Part shown: positions 1 through 13,079 of the stretch, piece by piece
Position numbering within the stretch: the stretch's first letter is position 1
Layout of the letters: each line of letters opens with the position of its first letter
DNA from: Brachynemurus nebulosus
Lineage: Eukaryota; Arthropoda; Insecta; Neuroptera; Myrmeleontidae
Length of the DNA stretch: 64,000 nt
Assembly (NCBI GenBank): GCA_035578155.1
Contig: JAPWDM010000015.1
Span: 676,001 to 740,000, forward strand
Direction: 5' to 3'
Notes under the pieces: model-generated
Database searches by the model: none
The model's input: only the letters and a program-made list of their open reading frames with translations
What the model was told of the DNA's origin: nothing
Made by a program: the position numbers and the translations under genes

Positions 1-1041
1 TTGAGATTCTTAGTAGACGAATATAATTTTTAAATCATTCTCGTTATGAAAATAATTCTGTTGTTCAAAGATTCTTACAAATTCTATTATTAATTAGGAG
101 TGAATTTTCAGTAGTTGTCTTAGAAAACCACACTTCAGAGTCACTACATTGGTATAACATTAAAAAAATTACTATTAATAAAAAAGAACTAGAAGACGAT
201 GTAGGTTTATTATTGTTTTATTAGTAGCGAATCTGCACATAATATTATAAAATAATACAAAGTATCTTACATTAATAGAAGTAGCTATGAATTAATTAAA
301 CTTCTGAAACCTTCTTTTGTAGCGACCATTTGGTTTAACGCAACAGCCATCACCCACAACACACTTACTCTCAGTTATCTATGTACAATATACCTATCTG
401 TCTACAATAAATAACTCGTTCAATCTTTAGAAGTGACAACATTCGTCATTCATGATTTTTTTTCGTATAGCGTGGAAATTTAGTTTTTTAAGGTAAGTAT
501 CTAAAAGGGTGTAAAAAACTATGAACTGTTCAAAAAAATAGTCTCAAAATGTTTCTCCAACTGTAAGACCCTGTATTTTCAATTCTAAAATTCAAGGTCA
601 TATTTCTTAGGCTTAGAATGAAGGAAAAATCTCAAAAGAAGCATATATTTACAAGTGTATGATATACTTCCATATACCCCAGCCGGACAACAATCCCACC
701 ATTCCTGTGTGAAGAAACAAGGAAAGTCGAACAAACTTTTCCTCCCAGTATTTTATCACCAGTGCGGCCAATCGACCTGATTTTTGGTATATTACCGTTT
801 CTAATCATTTTTTATCAAAATGGGTCATATATGAAGATTAGGCGCTTTTCATATACTCTTATACGGTAATGCACTTTAGCTAATAAATATTTTTATAGTC
901 ACAAACTAAAGTATTTTAAGTGTAAAATACTTATTTTACAGAAAGCGAGTTTTAAAGTTTGACAGAGCCTGTAATTTCTATTATAAAATATTATGTTTCT
1001 CTAAATTGTAATTTTTTTTCTATATGTGTTAGAAAAACGTG
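1..1041. other. AT-rich flank, no gene seen
   Basis: I see no reading frame of note, RNA gene or recognisable repeat end in this stretch. It is the flank into which the hAT MITE at 1050 inserted, since the last 8 bases before that element (AGTCAGAT) recur directly after it at 21660. Confidence 0.6.
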
Positions 1042-1983
1042 AGTCAGATTAGAGATGTCGATTTTAAATCGATTAATCGAAAATCGATTAATGGAAGCTT
1101 AAAAAATCGATTCTTTTTTCGATTTTTTCATTTGAATCGATTATTAAAAGTAAGAGATCGATAACCGATTTTTTCCAAAAATAACTTCATTTTAATAGTA
1201 ATGCAGAATTCTACAAAGAAACATGTGTTAAAATGAAACACCAAAAACTCTATTGTTAATTGTCACTTTTTACTGGTTATATCAACGAACCCCTCCTATG
1301 GCTCTACTATATAAGCCAGACTATTAATAAAGAAGGAAGGAAGAGACCACCTATCTGTGCAAACGACGATCCCTTTCCCACAAAAGCGACTTATTTAGAA
1401 ACATTTTTTTGTCAATTTGTTTGAAATTTTTGAATAAACTTAGTTCAATTCGTGGTATTCGTCCTACATATTCAATTGCCTTATTTTTTATAACTATAAT
1501 TGACGATATGGGTGGAATAACAGCCTAAGTTCAAAATAGTAGTTTTGAGATAAATTGATTTAAATATTTCAGAAATTATGTTGTTATTTCCAAAATTCAA
1601 ATAAAATTATTGGGTCCGGATTAATATGCAAATGGAATACTTGGATACAATAATAACCTAAGTTAAAACGTTTTAGAGATGAATTATCTTACGAAATAAT
1701 GTACCAAATTTAATTAGGCTATTTTTCCAATGATTCATAAATATTAACTTTTCTGTTCTACTTTTTTTTTTTTTAAATTATATTTTTATACGTAATTATT
1801 CTCATAATCAGCTTGAGTTGTATTATATAGGGTGGGAACAGAAAAAATCACCTTGACACTTGGTGTTTAGTAATTTTCAATTTAATTTGATAAATGTTAA
1901 AATATTATATGAAATATGTTTTCAAAACAAATAAATATTTTTAAATAGCAAAGATCAAACCGATCTTTTAAAAAATCTGTTCT

Positions 1984-1994
1984 CACCTGTAGAT

Positions 1995-2025
<31 letters not shown>

Positions 2026-2086
2026 TTAAAATTGGAGCACTGCTGCCGGTGGATGGCGCGGTCAACAGTGCCCGGCGGCATCGCCA
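1984..2086 (-). repeat. 3' end fragment of element E3 with TAAA-type tail
   Basis: The minus strand carries the last 60-70 bases of the element seen in longer form at 37252-38638, including its terminal hairpin. It ends in an A-rich (AAATA)n tail corresponding to the TATT repeats at 1995-2024. Upstream it is cut off at TAA repeats where the F1-A element begins, so only the 3' end of E3 is present. Confidence 0.65.
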
Positions 2087-2120
2087 TTAGATATTTATTA
2101 TTATTATTATTATTATTATA

Positions 2121-5100
2121 GACTTTTACACCAACCTGGCGCTCACTACTCAGTAGGACAGTACTGGGTAACATTCACCTATACCGGCATTATGCAAGGT
2201 ATTAGGCTCTGTGGAAGGGTAATGTACCAAACCAATCCGTAAAAGTACCATAGCACATTCACGGACGGGTTTGTCACATCAGTCCCTGTATTGTTGTTAT
2301 TGCTACTTGAAACGAGGTGTTATTCGTCTATTTTGGTGTACACTAGGTCGTACGGCGAGACTTTTGTGGGAGCGTAGATGTTGGCTCAATGACAGAGGAG
2401 GGCTGTGAAAGCCTAGTTCGTTTTCGTGTCCTCAGATGGTAGGTAGGAGTAGGGATAGAGGGAACGGAAAGGACTGTTTGTGTTTGTGTGTGTGTTTGTG
2501 TATGTGTGTGGATGTGTCTTTCTATTTTACGTTTCTTGGTGTAGATGTTTTCTGGTTCATCAAATTGCTCATTAAGATCGGGTGTTCCTGGAACTGCGCG
2601 TTTAGATGGTACAGAGGTTGACGGACCTTGTGTGTTATTGAATTGGGGAGGATTGTGCACCAGAGCGGTAACAGTGACAGTACGGCAGTTGTTCGATCCC
2701 CCCTCTCCATCAGACGAATCTGGATCTGTATGTGTGTTAAGTGTTTGTCTTTCAGTGTTAGTGTATTGTGTGTTTATGTAAGTGTGTTGTGTGTCTGTAA
2801 GATGAGTGTCAGTGTATTGTTCGCTCACTGTAGATGGCTCAGATGGAGTAGAAGCAGGTCTTGTGCTTTCACATATCGCAGTCGGATTCGTATTACTGAG
2901 GAACTTCCGTACTATACGACACGTGTTTATGATCAGTGCCTTTTGCATAGTGACATATGTGTATTTTGGGAGACCCAAGAGGCTCAAACTATTATGTAGT
3001 GTGTGTGGAATGGCCCCGGTGGCACTGAGCACTATTGGAACGATGTGGACATGTTCCATTCGCCATTGTTGTTTTATTTCGGCTGCGAGGTCAGTGTATT
3101 TATCCAATTTAACTGCGTGTGTTTTTTGTAAGTTGTGTGTATTTGGAACCGCAATATCGATTAGATAGGTTGTCTTAGTGTTTTTCATTACGAAGGTGAT
3201 ATCTGGTCGATTATGATTTATGGTCTTATCTGTAATAATCGACCGATCCCAGTAAAGTCTACAGGAGTCATTCTCCGCTACTACTTTTGGTGTGAGCTTG
3301 TAGTAAGGTGTTTTATCGGTTATAAGGTGGTGCTTAACCGCTAGTTTCTGGTATATGATTTTGCCAACCTGATCGTGACGGTGTTTGTATTCGGACTGAG
3401 CGAGCTGAGTACAGGCAGCTGTGATGTGTTGGATCGTTTCAGGTTTGGAATGGCATCTCCGGCATGAGTCAGATGTTATTGACGAGTCACGAAGTATGTA
3501 TTTTGAGTAATTCTTTGTATGAATTACTTGATTTTGTATAGCTAGCATGAATCCTTCAGTCTCCGGGAAAAGACTTCCTTGACTCAACCAGGCGTGCGAC
3601 GCTGCTTTGTCGACGTTACTCTGATTAGGATCATGTGGATGTCTCCCATGTAAAGGCTTCCGAATCCATTGCTGAATTTTGTCCTCCTTCGTGACCAAAC
3701 GGCAAAAACTATCTGGCATTTCTGTGTGTGAGAGGTTTAATGGTGTGTATGCCTTGTCGGCTTGGATTATTGCATTGTGTAAGTGTGATGTGTGTGTTTT
3801 GGTGTAAAAGTATTCTCGCAAGTTATGAACCTGTTTATTATGCGTGTTCCTTATGTCTATAAGACCTCGACCCCCTTCGGCTCTTGGCAGCGTCAATCGT
3901 TCTATCGCTGCTTTGGGATGATGAATTCTGTATTTGGTTATAAGGACGCGGGTCTTGATCTCGATGTTTGTCAAGTCCGTAGGCGTCCATTTGATTACCC
4001 CAAATGAGTACGTTAGCACCGGAACTGCGTAGGTGTTAATTGCTTTGATGGTTTTTTTTCCATCAAGGTGGGTGTTCAGTAATCTCCGTACACGCGTTAG
4101 GTATTGCTGCATCAGATGTTGTTTTATAGCGCTGTGATCTATATGTTCGTCCTGATTGAATCCAAGATACCGGTACGACTCTCCCTCGTCCATGGGCTGC
4201 ATAACAGACTCTGGCTCGAGTTCGAATGCGACCGCATCTCGTTTTCCTCCAGAACGACATTGTGTCCGACATTTATCGATTCCGAACTCCATACAGAGGT
4301 CTCGCGAAACTATCGTTGGAAAGTCCCAGCAGCTGCTGTAATTGATGTTTAGTAGCTGCATAGATCTTAATATCATCCATATACATCAGATGTGAAATGG
4401 TATGGCGTAAATTCGTTTGCGTACCTACATTGTAACCGTATTTGGTTTCATTTAACAGGCGAGAAAGTGGATTCATTGCGAGACAAAACCATAATGGACT
4501 TAATGAGTCGCCTTGGAATATGCCGCGTCTTACTTGAATAAGGTCGCTTGTTGTTCTTTCATTACCAATACTCAAATGTAAGGTCGTTCGCCAGTCGGAC
4601 ATGACCGTTCCAAGGAAGTTCACGATACTTGGGTGTATTTTGTACAGCTCCAATACTCTCCGTAACCAGGAGTGCGGGACCGAATCCAATGCCTTTTTGT
4701 AATCAATAAACGCTGTGTACAGGTTACGTTTTCTCCCTTTCGCTTGTTCCAGTACTACGGAGTCAATCAGAAGCTGCTCTTTGCAGCCTTGTGACCTCTT
4801 TCGACATCCCTTTTGTTCTTCTGTCAGTATGGTGTTAATCTGACAATGCTCATTGATCTTTTCTGCCAGACAGGACGTCAAAATCTTATACACTGTAGGC
4901 AAGCAGGTGATAGGCCTATAATTCGCAGGATTTTTTGTATCACTGTTTTTAGATTTCATGTATGTGATACCCTGCGTTAGGAACTTCGGTGTCAGGTTTG
5001 GTGTTCTTATAAATAGTGTGAATTGTTCAGCGAGGTACTTGTGTGTTGATGTAAAGTGTTTGAGCCAGTAGTTTTGTATGTTATCGATGCCAGGTGCCTT

Positions 5101-6618
5101 CCAATTATGCGATCTCTGTAAAGCTCTGGAGACGTCCTCTGTAGTAATGTCCGTATAGGGCATCTCCGGAAGATGTTCGTTATTCCTGCACTCTGTATCG
5201 ATCCAGCTGGCTTTATCATTATGGTCAATGGTGTTGGACCATATATTCGCCCAGAAACTATGGAGTGCGTTCTTCTCCGGTAGACCATTACTGTCAGTTA
5301 CGGTGTTCGTTAGAGACTGATAAAACCGTCTCTCGTTTCTGCTGAACGCTTGGTTTTGTCGCCCGCGTTCAGTACTGGTCTTATATCTTCGTAAGCGCTT
5401 CGCTAGTGCTGTTAATTTTTGGTGAAGCGTATCTCTGATCTCTGTGAGTGTTTTATTGGGTTCCTCGTATTATGTGTGTACTGTGTGTTTGTGTAATATG
5501 TCGTGTATGTATTTGTTGAGCCGGTTGGACCTCGTACCCTGTTGGTATTGGGTGATCCTGCCGAGGTTGCATCGGATGTTGCTGATGCGTTTATTCAATC
5601 GTGTTTCCTAGGCAGGAGTTTTGTGTTCCTTCGAGTTGTGCGCTACAGGTGGTGTTACATCGGACCTGTTACAACGTATAGCTGCAACGGTTCCACAGTA
5701 GATAGCTGTGTGTAACTCGATAAAATTGTCACAAGTTTGCAAGTGTTGAGGCAGTATTATGTTATTTAATATCTCAACGATCTCAGCCAATCTACGTGAG
5801 GTGTGTTGTTTAGGCAACAAGTACCGATGTGTGGGGTCCGTCCCTTCGAATTCAGTAAGCGCTGTGTTAAATTCCAGTTCGATCTTTTGCAGTAGGGTGT
5901 CATTTACTGCTGTTTCATGGTGGTTAGGCTCATTCTCGACAAGTTGTTGAGTGTCGTTTTGTGTGGGGCTCCCCATTTCTGGTGGGCCGTCGTCGGCCTG
6001 ACTTGCCTCATTTTGAGCAAATTGATGCGCGACTTGTGTTTTAATAGTGTTTATGAGGGAAGAAGGTATAAGGTTATTGGTGAAAATGACACGTTTTTGG
6101 TCTGCCAGTCTCTGTTCAGTGACGCGACTAAGGTGAGTGTAGGTGCGCGCGAACTCTTGATGTAATTTCGTACGGTAACCAGTTTTGTCCGTTTCAAGTT
6201 TAGTAACTTAAAAGTATGTGCGTACGATGAATTCATTCAGTTCATCTGTCCATTGCATACGCACACGCTTCTTACCAGCTTTAGTGGTCCCCAAAGGATG
6301 CTCCGAGGAAACACTTAAAGTCGGCTGAGCCAAAGGTGTTGGGGGCTCTGTAAGTAGGGCAGTAGCGTTTTGGCTGAAGGTGTTATTACAGCTGACAGGT
6401 GGCTGCCTAGAACCCAGCCTGTCGTCACCGCGATCTAAGCTGTCACATTCAGTGGTGACCCTGATGCGCCCGGTCGCTCCACCGGCAGCGGCATTTTTCC
6501 GATGCTTTTTTGATTTATTATTCACCATCCTAATGGGTTGTCCTTTTAGTCGCCTTTTACGACAAGCAGGACTTACTGTGGGGAAATTCTGCAAAGTGAA
6601 GCCCCCACCCACAGGGCG
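2121..6618 (-). mobile_element. R4/Dong-type non-LTR retrotransposon, family F1, copy A
   Basis: This is a near full-length element of about 4.5 kb on the minus strand, bounded at both ends by TTA/TAA microsatellite (2090-2120 and 6619-6640). The same end sequences bound copy F1-B at 42801-46877, which fixes the element limits. The coding region holds a Myb-like N-terminus, reverse transcriptase, CCHC knuckle and restriction-like endonuclease in that order, the layout of R2/R4-type elements. Dong of Bombyx is a published R4-clade element that sits in TAA repeats, which matches the target here. The 3' UTR contains a small hairpin around 2181-2211. The coding frame is broken, so this copy is dead. 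Confidence 0.85.
2343..6528 (-). pseudogene. F1-A ORF: Myb-like / RT / CCHC / restriction-like endonuclease, broken
   Basis: The minus-strand reading starts near the first ATG (6528). A Myb/SANT-like segment (MQWTDELNEF, near 6235) is followed by reverse transcriptase with a NYRPITCL motif, motif A DYKKALDS (F1-B has DYKKAFDS) and catalytic YMDD near 4380. A CX2CX8HX4C knuckle (CRRCHSKPETIQ, near 3460) precedes a PD-X14-D endonuclease core (RPDITF, near 3205). A Thr/His/Gln-rich tail of about 190 residues with the basic stretch TKKRKIER follows the endonuclease. Comparison with F1-B shows stop codons near 6208, 5608 and 5470 and a one-base insertion near 4311. The stretch from the frameshift to the end (2343-4310) is open. 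Product not functional as it stands. Confidence 0.85.
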
Positions 6619-6878
6619 TTTATTATTATTATTATTATTATGAAAGATTAACGAAAAACGCGACTGCACTTCAAAAACCCCCAGGCGGAGGAAAAAGTGT
6701 CCGTGCAGCGTACCAGTTCAGGTACGTAATGTCCGTCATACAGCATCCCCTTCCTGGTCTTCCCTACCTAATAAATCCCCGAACCTCGCTGCAAAACCAT
6801 GGCAGTGGGAGATTCGAGGGCAGGTCCAATGGATGTTCGAGGACCCGCTCTAAACGGGGCATAGGCGTTCAAAGGTGT

Positions 6879-9860
6879 TCATGAACTCCCGGAGAAAGTC
6901 GTCTCGTGCGACCGGAGCGTCCCGATAATAACTGCTTTTTGCATTGACGCCGCTAACATGTTGGCGTGAGATCTACAAGCCGGAATGATGTTAAGATTGC
7001 GCACAAAGGAGTTATGCATACCCCCCAGACATCCGATTATAAGTACGACCAAGCGGATAGTATAGCCCGGGTACAGTTGTCGCAGTTCATGTATTAGATC
7101 TTGATATTTAATCCTTTTTTGCTCCTCCTTTTCGGCTATGTTAGTTTCCGCCGGAGCAGAGAACTCGATAACATACATAGTCTGAGATGTTAAATCTTGG
7201 AGCACAACATCAGGCTTATTGGCGTTCAATTGCCTGGTAGTTGCAACCGGCATATTCCAAAAGATCTTGCACTTTTGGTTGGCAACAAAGGATTCTACTT
7301 CCGCAGGATCGTAGGGCAAGACTGGTGTTTTGTCAACTTCGTAATGATGACGAAGATAAAAGTAGAGCACACGCAACGCTGCATTATGGCGATGGATATA
7401 GGTGGATTTAGCATAATAAGAACAACCTGAAGTCAGGTGCATTAAGGTTTCCGGGTATGCTTTGCATGCCCGACACGAGGTACTCGAAACCCCTTTATTA
7501 CCCATCACATATTTTTGGTGTGTTAAAGTGTTCCACACTCCATCTTGAGCTGCCATGATAAAGCCCTCCGTTTCCAATTTAAGTCCATTAGCTCTCAAGA
7601 AAGCCCAAGTGAGTTCGCTCGAAAGGCCAAAGTTGTCAAGATGACGGTAGAACATACCCTGGTGAACTTTGTCGCGATACTGATTGAGCAGATATTGTTG
7701 CTCGGCTCTCTTGATTGCCGACTTTTGGCGCGACTGTGATAGTGAAAGAATGTTATCATCACCGTCGCGATTACGCGGATCGAAGGCTAAGCCCAAGATA
7801 TCGGCGGCACGTTGCGCTGCTGTGAATAAAAATGCGCCTACGCCAGCAAGCTCGTGATCCCTGACGAGTTTCAATAGCGGGTCTGAACTGTTAAGTACAC
7901 GACAAGCTGTACCCAAGACTATACGATCATGTAAACGTTCGACTGACAGGAGCCCCCTCCCCCCTGGTCTCGTGGGAGATAAAGTCGTTGTGTCGATCCA
8001 TATAAAATAAATGTGTGACTTTATGCTCCCGATTTCCTACCGGGCCACACAAGTACCCGGGTTCCTTTCTCAGGCTGATTGACAGGGGCAACAACGAGAT
8101 GCAAAACAAAAATGGGCTGAGGCTGTCTCCTTGGTATACGCCTCGTTTGTATGTCACCAACTCCGTTGACACAACGTGTTCACCGGATGTTATTGTGAAC
8201 CTTGTTTTCCAGAGCGGCAACAGGTGTTCAATACATTTAATAATGTCGGGGTGGACTCGCAGACAATGGAGCAAATAGATAATGAGCTCATGCGACGTTG
8301 TGTCAAATGCTTTACGATAGTCCACCCAGGCCATGCTCAGGTTGCGTTTGTGCTGTCTAGCGTCCTGACAGATACATCTGTCGACCAGCAAGTTGTCTTT
8401 GCAACCCGACATTCCTCTTTTTGAACCTCGTTGTTCATAGATCGAACTCCACACTGGTTCAATCGCCTTCAAGATGCGTTCATATAGAATGGAAGTGAAC
8501 GCTTTATACACAGTGTTCAGGCACGTTATCGGTCTGTAGTTCTGTGGTTGTGATAGGTCTCCTTTTTTCGGTATTAGGACCGTTCTTCCCTCAGCGAGCC
8601 ACGATGGTATTGGCTCACAGTTAAATAACCAATTTGAAAATATACAGGCAAGGTGGCGGTGGGTACTAGCGAGCTTCTTCCACCAAAAATTCGTTATTCC
8701 ATCAATGCCCGGAGCCGAATAGTTCTTCTTGCCTTTGAAAGCAAGATGCGAACAGGCGTGAAGGATTCGAGTTAAAGATATTATTTTCCCGAATACACCG
8801 TTCACGCCGGGCTACTTTCTTCTTGGCCAGGGCCAATGCGCGTATCTTATCCAAATGTGTCTGTTTGATGGTCAACAGATTGCCCAAATTTATCGTGTGA
8901 TAGCGGTACCTTAGTTCTCTGGCAAAAGCCCGTACCTTTCGCGTAAAGCGCCTATTGGTCTGAATATATTCTATCACACATTGGATACGCGATACCATCT
9001 GTCGTAGTGCCCTCACCTTGGTGTCAATTTGTTTAATACGAATCCGTGCCTTCTCCTCTGCAGTCTTTTGCTGCTTAGTACATGGGGTCAGGACACGCAT
9101 CGCTGCATATACTGCGTTATCGACGTCGGTGAGATCACTGGATGGGGATAGATGATCGTCCAAAATTTCGTTTAGTAGGGTCAGTTGTTCGCCCTTTACA
9201 TACGTCCGTCGGTGTTTGGGACGTGGTCGTTTGTCAAAGTCTAAATCGGTCTCGAGAAGATCGCGAAATTGTTTTCTTAAATTGTCTGAGACAGAAAGGG
9301 ATTTATTTAGATCGGCATCATTCTGTGTGGGAGTTGAACTCGTTCTGGTGTTAGACTCTAGCACAGTATCTGTGTTGGCTTGATTTAACAAGTCCGTCTG
9401 TGCCTCAGTAACCATGCTGTCACCATGAGTTACCGGTTGATCCTGCTCTGTGATGTTAATATTGGCCAAGCTCTCACCATTGACCGCAGAATCCTGTTCA
9501 ACTTCCACCATCACAGTTTCAGCAACCCTAGCTTCTTCGCGAGCTTCTCGATTATCGTCATGTCCGGTAGGTATTTTCAATTTTATAATTCGTACTACAT
9601 GGTCACGCAGATTTTGTGGCGTTAAATTTGAGTGTTCGGGATGCATATGGCACCATATGGCGTGCATCCTTGCCATGTACCCTCTCTTATTTGGCTCACT
9701 TTGTGCGCGGCACGTGAGCAGATCACGTCTCAAGCTGTCCGTCCACTCCAGTCGAACGAGACGAGAAGATGAGTTTTGACTGGTTCCGCCTTTTTGTGCG
9801 GGCCCATCCGAGAGACCCGCTGCACGACCAGCCTTCCTAGTTCTATTAGCGTTAGGAACT
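6879..9860 (-). pseudogene. F2-A ORF: Myb-like / RT / CCHC / restriction-like endonuclease, deleted
   Basis: The N-terminal part (upstream of 8750) holds the Myb-like segment LEWTDSLRRDLL and a basic, helix-rich region. The RT part (8805-7927) has NYRPITCLNTVYKAF and motif A WVDYRKAFD. The catalytic YMDD is cut after YMD by the deletion near 7998, so this copy cannot reverse-transcribe. Downstream (7916-6879) a CX2CX8HX4C knuckle (CRACKAYPETLM) and endonuclease core (KPDVVL, then VIEF) are intact in one frame. There is no in-frame ATG upstream of the Myb segment, as in F2-B. The protein ends soon after the endonuclease, unlike F1, which has a long extra tail. Confidence 0.85.
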
Positions 9861-9947
9861 AGTCAAAAACCTGTTAGGGGTAGTTAGCCCGTTAACAGAG
9901 ACCACCATTTAGCGCTGGTTGACTCCACGCACCAGGTGCCGGAAAGT

Positions 9948-10032
9948 ACCTGGCCTTAGCTCGGGGACCCAGGAGAGCTACTTCCCGAATTGTCGTAGCA
10001 ACCGACTACCGAAGCAACCGGGTGTTACAACA
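9948..10032 (-). ncRNA. Candidate HDV-like self-cleaving ribozyme, F2-A 5' UTR
   Basis: On the minus strand the order of complementary segments matches the HDV double-pseudoknot layout. P1 TGTTGTA (10032-10026) pairs with TACGACA using one G-U; P2 ACCCGG pairs with CCAGGT with one mismatch; P4 is CGGG/CCCG. The joining segment before the second P2 strand reads GAGCTAAG, containing the CUAAG sequence of the HDV antigenomic active site. The same layout with better pairing occurs in F2-B. P3 could not be assigned firmly. HDV-like ribozymes at the 5' end of R2/R4-type elements are published, which makes the location sensible. Confidence 0.4.
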
Positions 10033-10759
10033 AGCCCCTGGGGGTTTATTATTATTATTATTATTATTGTTATTATTTTATTTTTTTTTAAGAAAGGACA
10101 AATTGAGACAAACAACAAATATTTAGTTTTATAACCATTTTATTAATCAAAAAATTAATTTTACAGACTCAAGATAGCAATGTGTTTCAATTAAAAAAAA
10201 ATTCTCTAATTTTCTAACTGATAAAACAAATTATAAGTTAATAAAAAATTCGTATACCGATTTTGAAAAAGTGATTATTGTGAACTCTCATCATCACTGA
10301 CACTTGATGTTGATTGATTTAACGTAATCGATATTGCACTACATTGCGCAAAGATGTCTTCATACCAATTGCGTAATGAAACAGGTATAAAACATAATAA
10401 CTGGCGCAAATCGTTTATTTTCTCTTTTTTCAAACTATTTAAGGGTAAAGTAAATAGATTATTGGTTATATTTTTCACATCGATTTGGTCTACTTGCTTC
10501 CAAATCACATATTTATCTTCCAGAACTGAAGTAGTATACGTTGTTGAAGTACTGATTTCCATAGGTGTAAATTGCAGAATTACATATTTTTTTAAATAAA
10601 ATCTTTTATTGGAAGATTGCGATTTTTTTAAAAATAACGGTTCCAAAGCAGTAGTCCAATCTTTCATTATTTCTTTACCAGATATTACTTCAAATGGAGA
10701 AGGTTTTTGTCTACAAGTTCTTAGCAATGTTAAGTAACCATCTATTGTATATATTGTTA

Positions 10760-12310
10760 CATTCTTGAACGTATTTTAATGAAAATTTTAAATTATTACT
10801 ATTTTTTTTTTAAATTTATTTTTTTTTTTTGTCATTTACGTAATACAATTGCATATTGAACATTGTGTAATTGGAACATGCTGTATGCGTTTGAATTCCT
10901 CTGCGAGCTTATTCACGTTTGAATACAATTTTTTTTTGTTGGTATCTGTAAATTGACAGTTGTTTATGCGGTAAAATTTTGCTATAAAAGCTAGAGTGGA
11001 CCGTGCGTTCATTCTTTTGAAATTTCATATTTTACTGGTTCAGTTCAATTTCTGTACAGGTAATAATTTTTTTTTTATTTCCATTGTTGCTGCAAGTGCC
11101 TCGTGGTTCTGTAATTTTGTTCAAATGAACATTGTTGTTGCATAACCTACGAAAAGCACTTTTATTTATCAATTAATTGCATATTTTAAATTGTAAATTT
11201 CTTGTACAGGTTTCCCTTTTATTCATTTCTATATACTAATTCTGTTTAAAAGTTAATCTACTGCTTTTATTGATGATCCTATATAAAACAAGAAAATTGG
11301 ACACTGGTTTATGCAAATGAGTGGTTGTTTTTGGTACGAATTCACCTTATTTGGACTGCCGTAACGTTTTGGGCTGGTTCGCTCTGCACTATCCTTGGAA
11401 TTGTGTCAACCTGGAATTCATGATTATACGCTTGGTGCATGTTTGCTTTGTATTGCATCGAATTATCACCGGAAGCATTTGAGTTAAGTAGCTTTAACCT
11501 ACAATTTCACTACGTGGAGCTAACTCGTAGAAATTTTATTAGTGTTTGTTGAACTCAGTGAAACTTCAACTAATTTTCGCTTTTACTAATTCAAAAATTC
11601 AATGCAGTAGTAATTTATCTCTTTTTTTTTTTAATTCAAATGTACTATCGTAGTAGAATTTTGCCTTATACCTGTAACTACTTGGATGTATTAATTTAAT
11701 TAATTTAGTTAATATTTTGATTTATTGGCAGTAATCTTCCATTACATTCTTTATTTATCTATATCTAACTTCTCTTATTTCTTATCTTTGTATGAAATAT
11801 TCCTGTCAATTACTATTTATTAATCTTTAGAAGCTTAATCTCCTTCTGTGCTAGTTGATAAATGTACGTTGCTTATCTTTCCTTTTTGTATAAATTTTTT
11901 TATGCAATTTATCTTAAATTTATCAGCTAACATATTGGGGTATTTGTGCTTATTCATTTATTGTTTTTTGTTTTTGTATTTCGCTTTATCTTTTCCTCTT
12001 GTAAATTTTACGCTCTATATATACCTCTTTTGTAAAATTTTTTTTCGCTTATGTAATATTGTCTGAAAATCATCTTCTACCGACCTTGAGATAATAATTA
12101 AAATTTTATTTTTACAATTGTTCAAATTTAGCCGAGCATGTCATCCTGAATAAGAGAAAAACGTTCTCTTTATTCAGTAAATTCAAATTGTAAAAATTCC
12201 ACTAAATATTGTTAAATAAATTGTGTTAACTAAATTTTATATCTTTTATTTTGAAATTTTCCTAATATTCTATTTCAGGTAAATAATTTTTATTAATTAC
12301 CTAATAATAT
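10760..12310. other. AT-rich interruption of the transposase gene
   Basis: This separates the SDxCxGQN segment from the C-terminal segment of the transposase-like pseudogene. It is pyrimidine-rich with long T runs and contains a TATA-like GCTATAAAAGC near 10980. It could be an intron, a solo LTR or another inserted element. I found no matching terminal repeats and no coding sequence. Confidence 0.4.
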
Positions 12311-13079
12311 ATATTTTCAATTTTTTTTTTCATGGCACCATACAGACCATAATTTCTGTCACACTGATTAAAAGAATTCCTTTGGCAGGAAAAATATGGG
12401 TGATTTCTATACCGTACATTCTTGACATCCAAGCACAGAATTTTAAAACAGGGTAGTTTTTATTTTGTCCCGGACAGGGGTCAGAAAAAAAGATCATTTT
12501 TTCAGTTTTATCTGTTATATATTTTTTGATAGAATTATGTAAAAAAGAAATAACCGAATTCGGTCCTTTTTTTGCTGTATGTTCAATAAACCAGTAAAAA
12601 GCACTTTCGCCAGTATTATGATGATGAATATTAAATACAAAAGCCCATAATAATTGTTTATAAAACTAAGCAGTAACCAACAATTTCGGCAATGGCAAAT
12701 TTTGTGCATAATCGAACTCAAATACTAACATCTTTTTGTTGTTAATACAATTTTTTAAAATATCTTGTTTTAATTTCATATAATTTTCTACTTCGCTTAC
12801 GTGACGATTATATTCATCTTGCCCACTATCATCATTATTTTGTATTTTATACCAATATTACATTGTTCTCTATAAAAACGATGGTAAGTTGAATAAACCA
12901 TTTTGAGTACAGATCCCGTTTCATCGAAATGATACTGCTGAAATGCTTTAAAAAGAGCTTTTATAGTTAAGTCCGGATTCTCAAAATACTGTTTTTTTGT
13001 ACTACTATAATGACTGGTACGATGTGGAATAGTGTTTAAGTGTAATGTATATGTATATTTGTCCACAACTGTATTAGTT

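Larger units (their letters stand above)
6642..10045 (-). mobile_element. R4/Dong-type non-LTR retrotransposon, family F2, copy A
   Basis: This is a second, diverged TAA-targeted element, joined directly to F1-A through TTA repeats at 6619-6641 and bounded on its 5' side by TTA repeats at 10046-10079. Relative to F2-B (38660-42753) it carries two internal deletions. One of about 190 bp (junction near 8750) removes the segment between the Myb region and the RT; one of about 490 bp (junction near 7998) removes the RT from motif C onward. On the minus strand the order at this locus is F2-A then F1-A, the reverse of the order at the other two loci, so these are independent chain events rather than copies of one block. 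Confidence 0.85.

Noticed and set aside
2436..6643. Many plus-strand open frames of 60-120 codons across the R4/Dong elements
   Set aside because: They recur at the same place in every copy as the antisense of the RT/endonuclease frame and show no domain pattern of their own.
11848..12066. 72-codon hydrophobic plus-strand frame, possible membrane peptide
   Set aside because: The hydrophobic reading comes from T-rich DNA; there is no start context, homologue pattern or neighbouring gene to support it.
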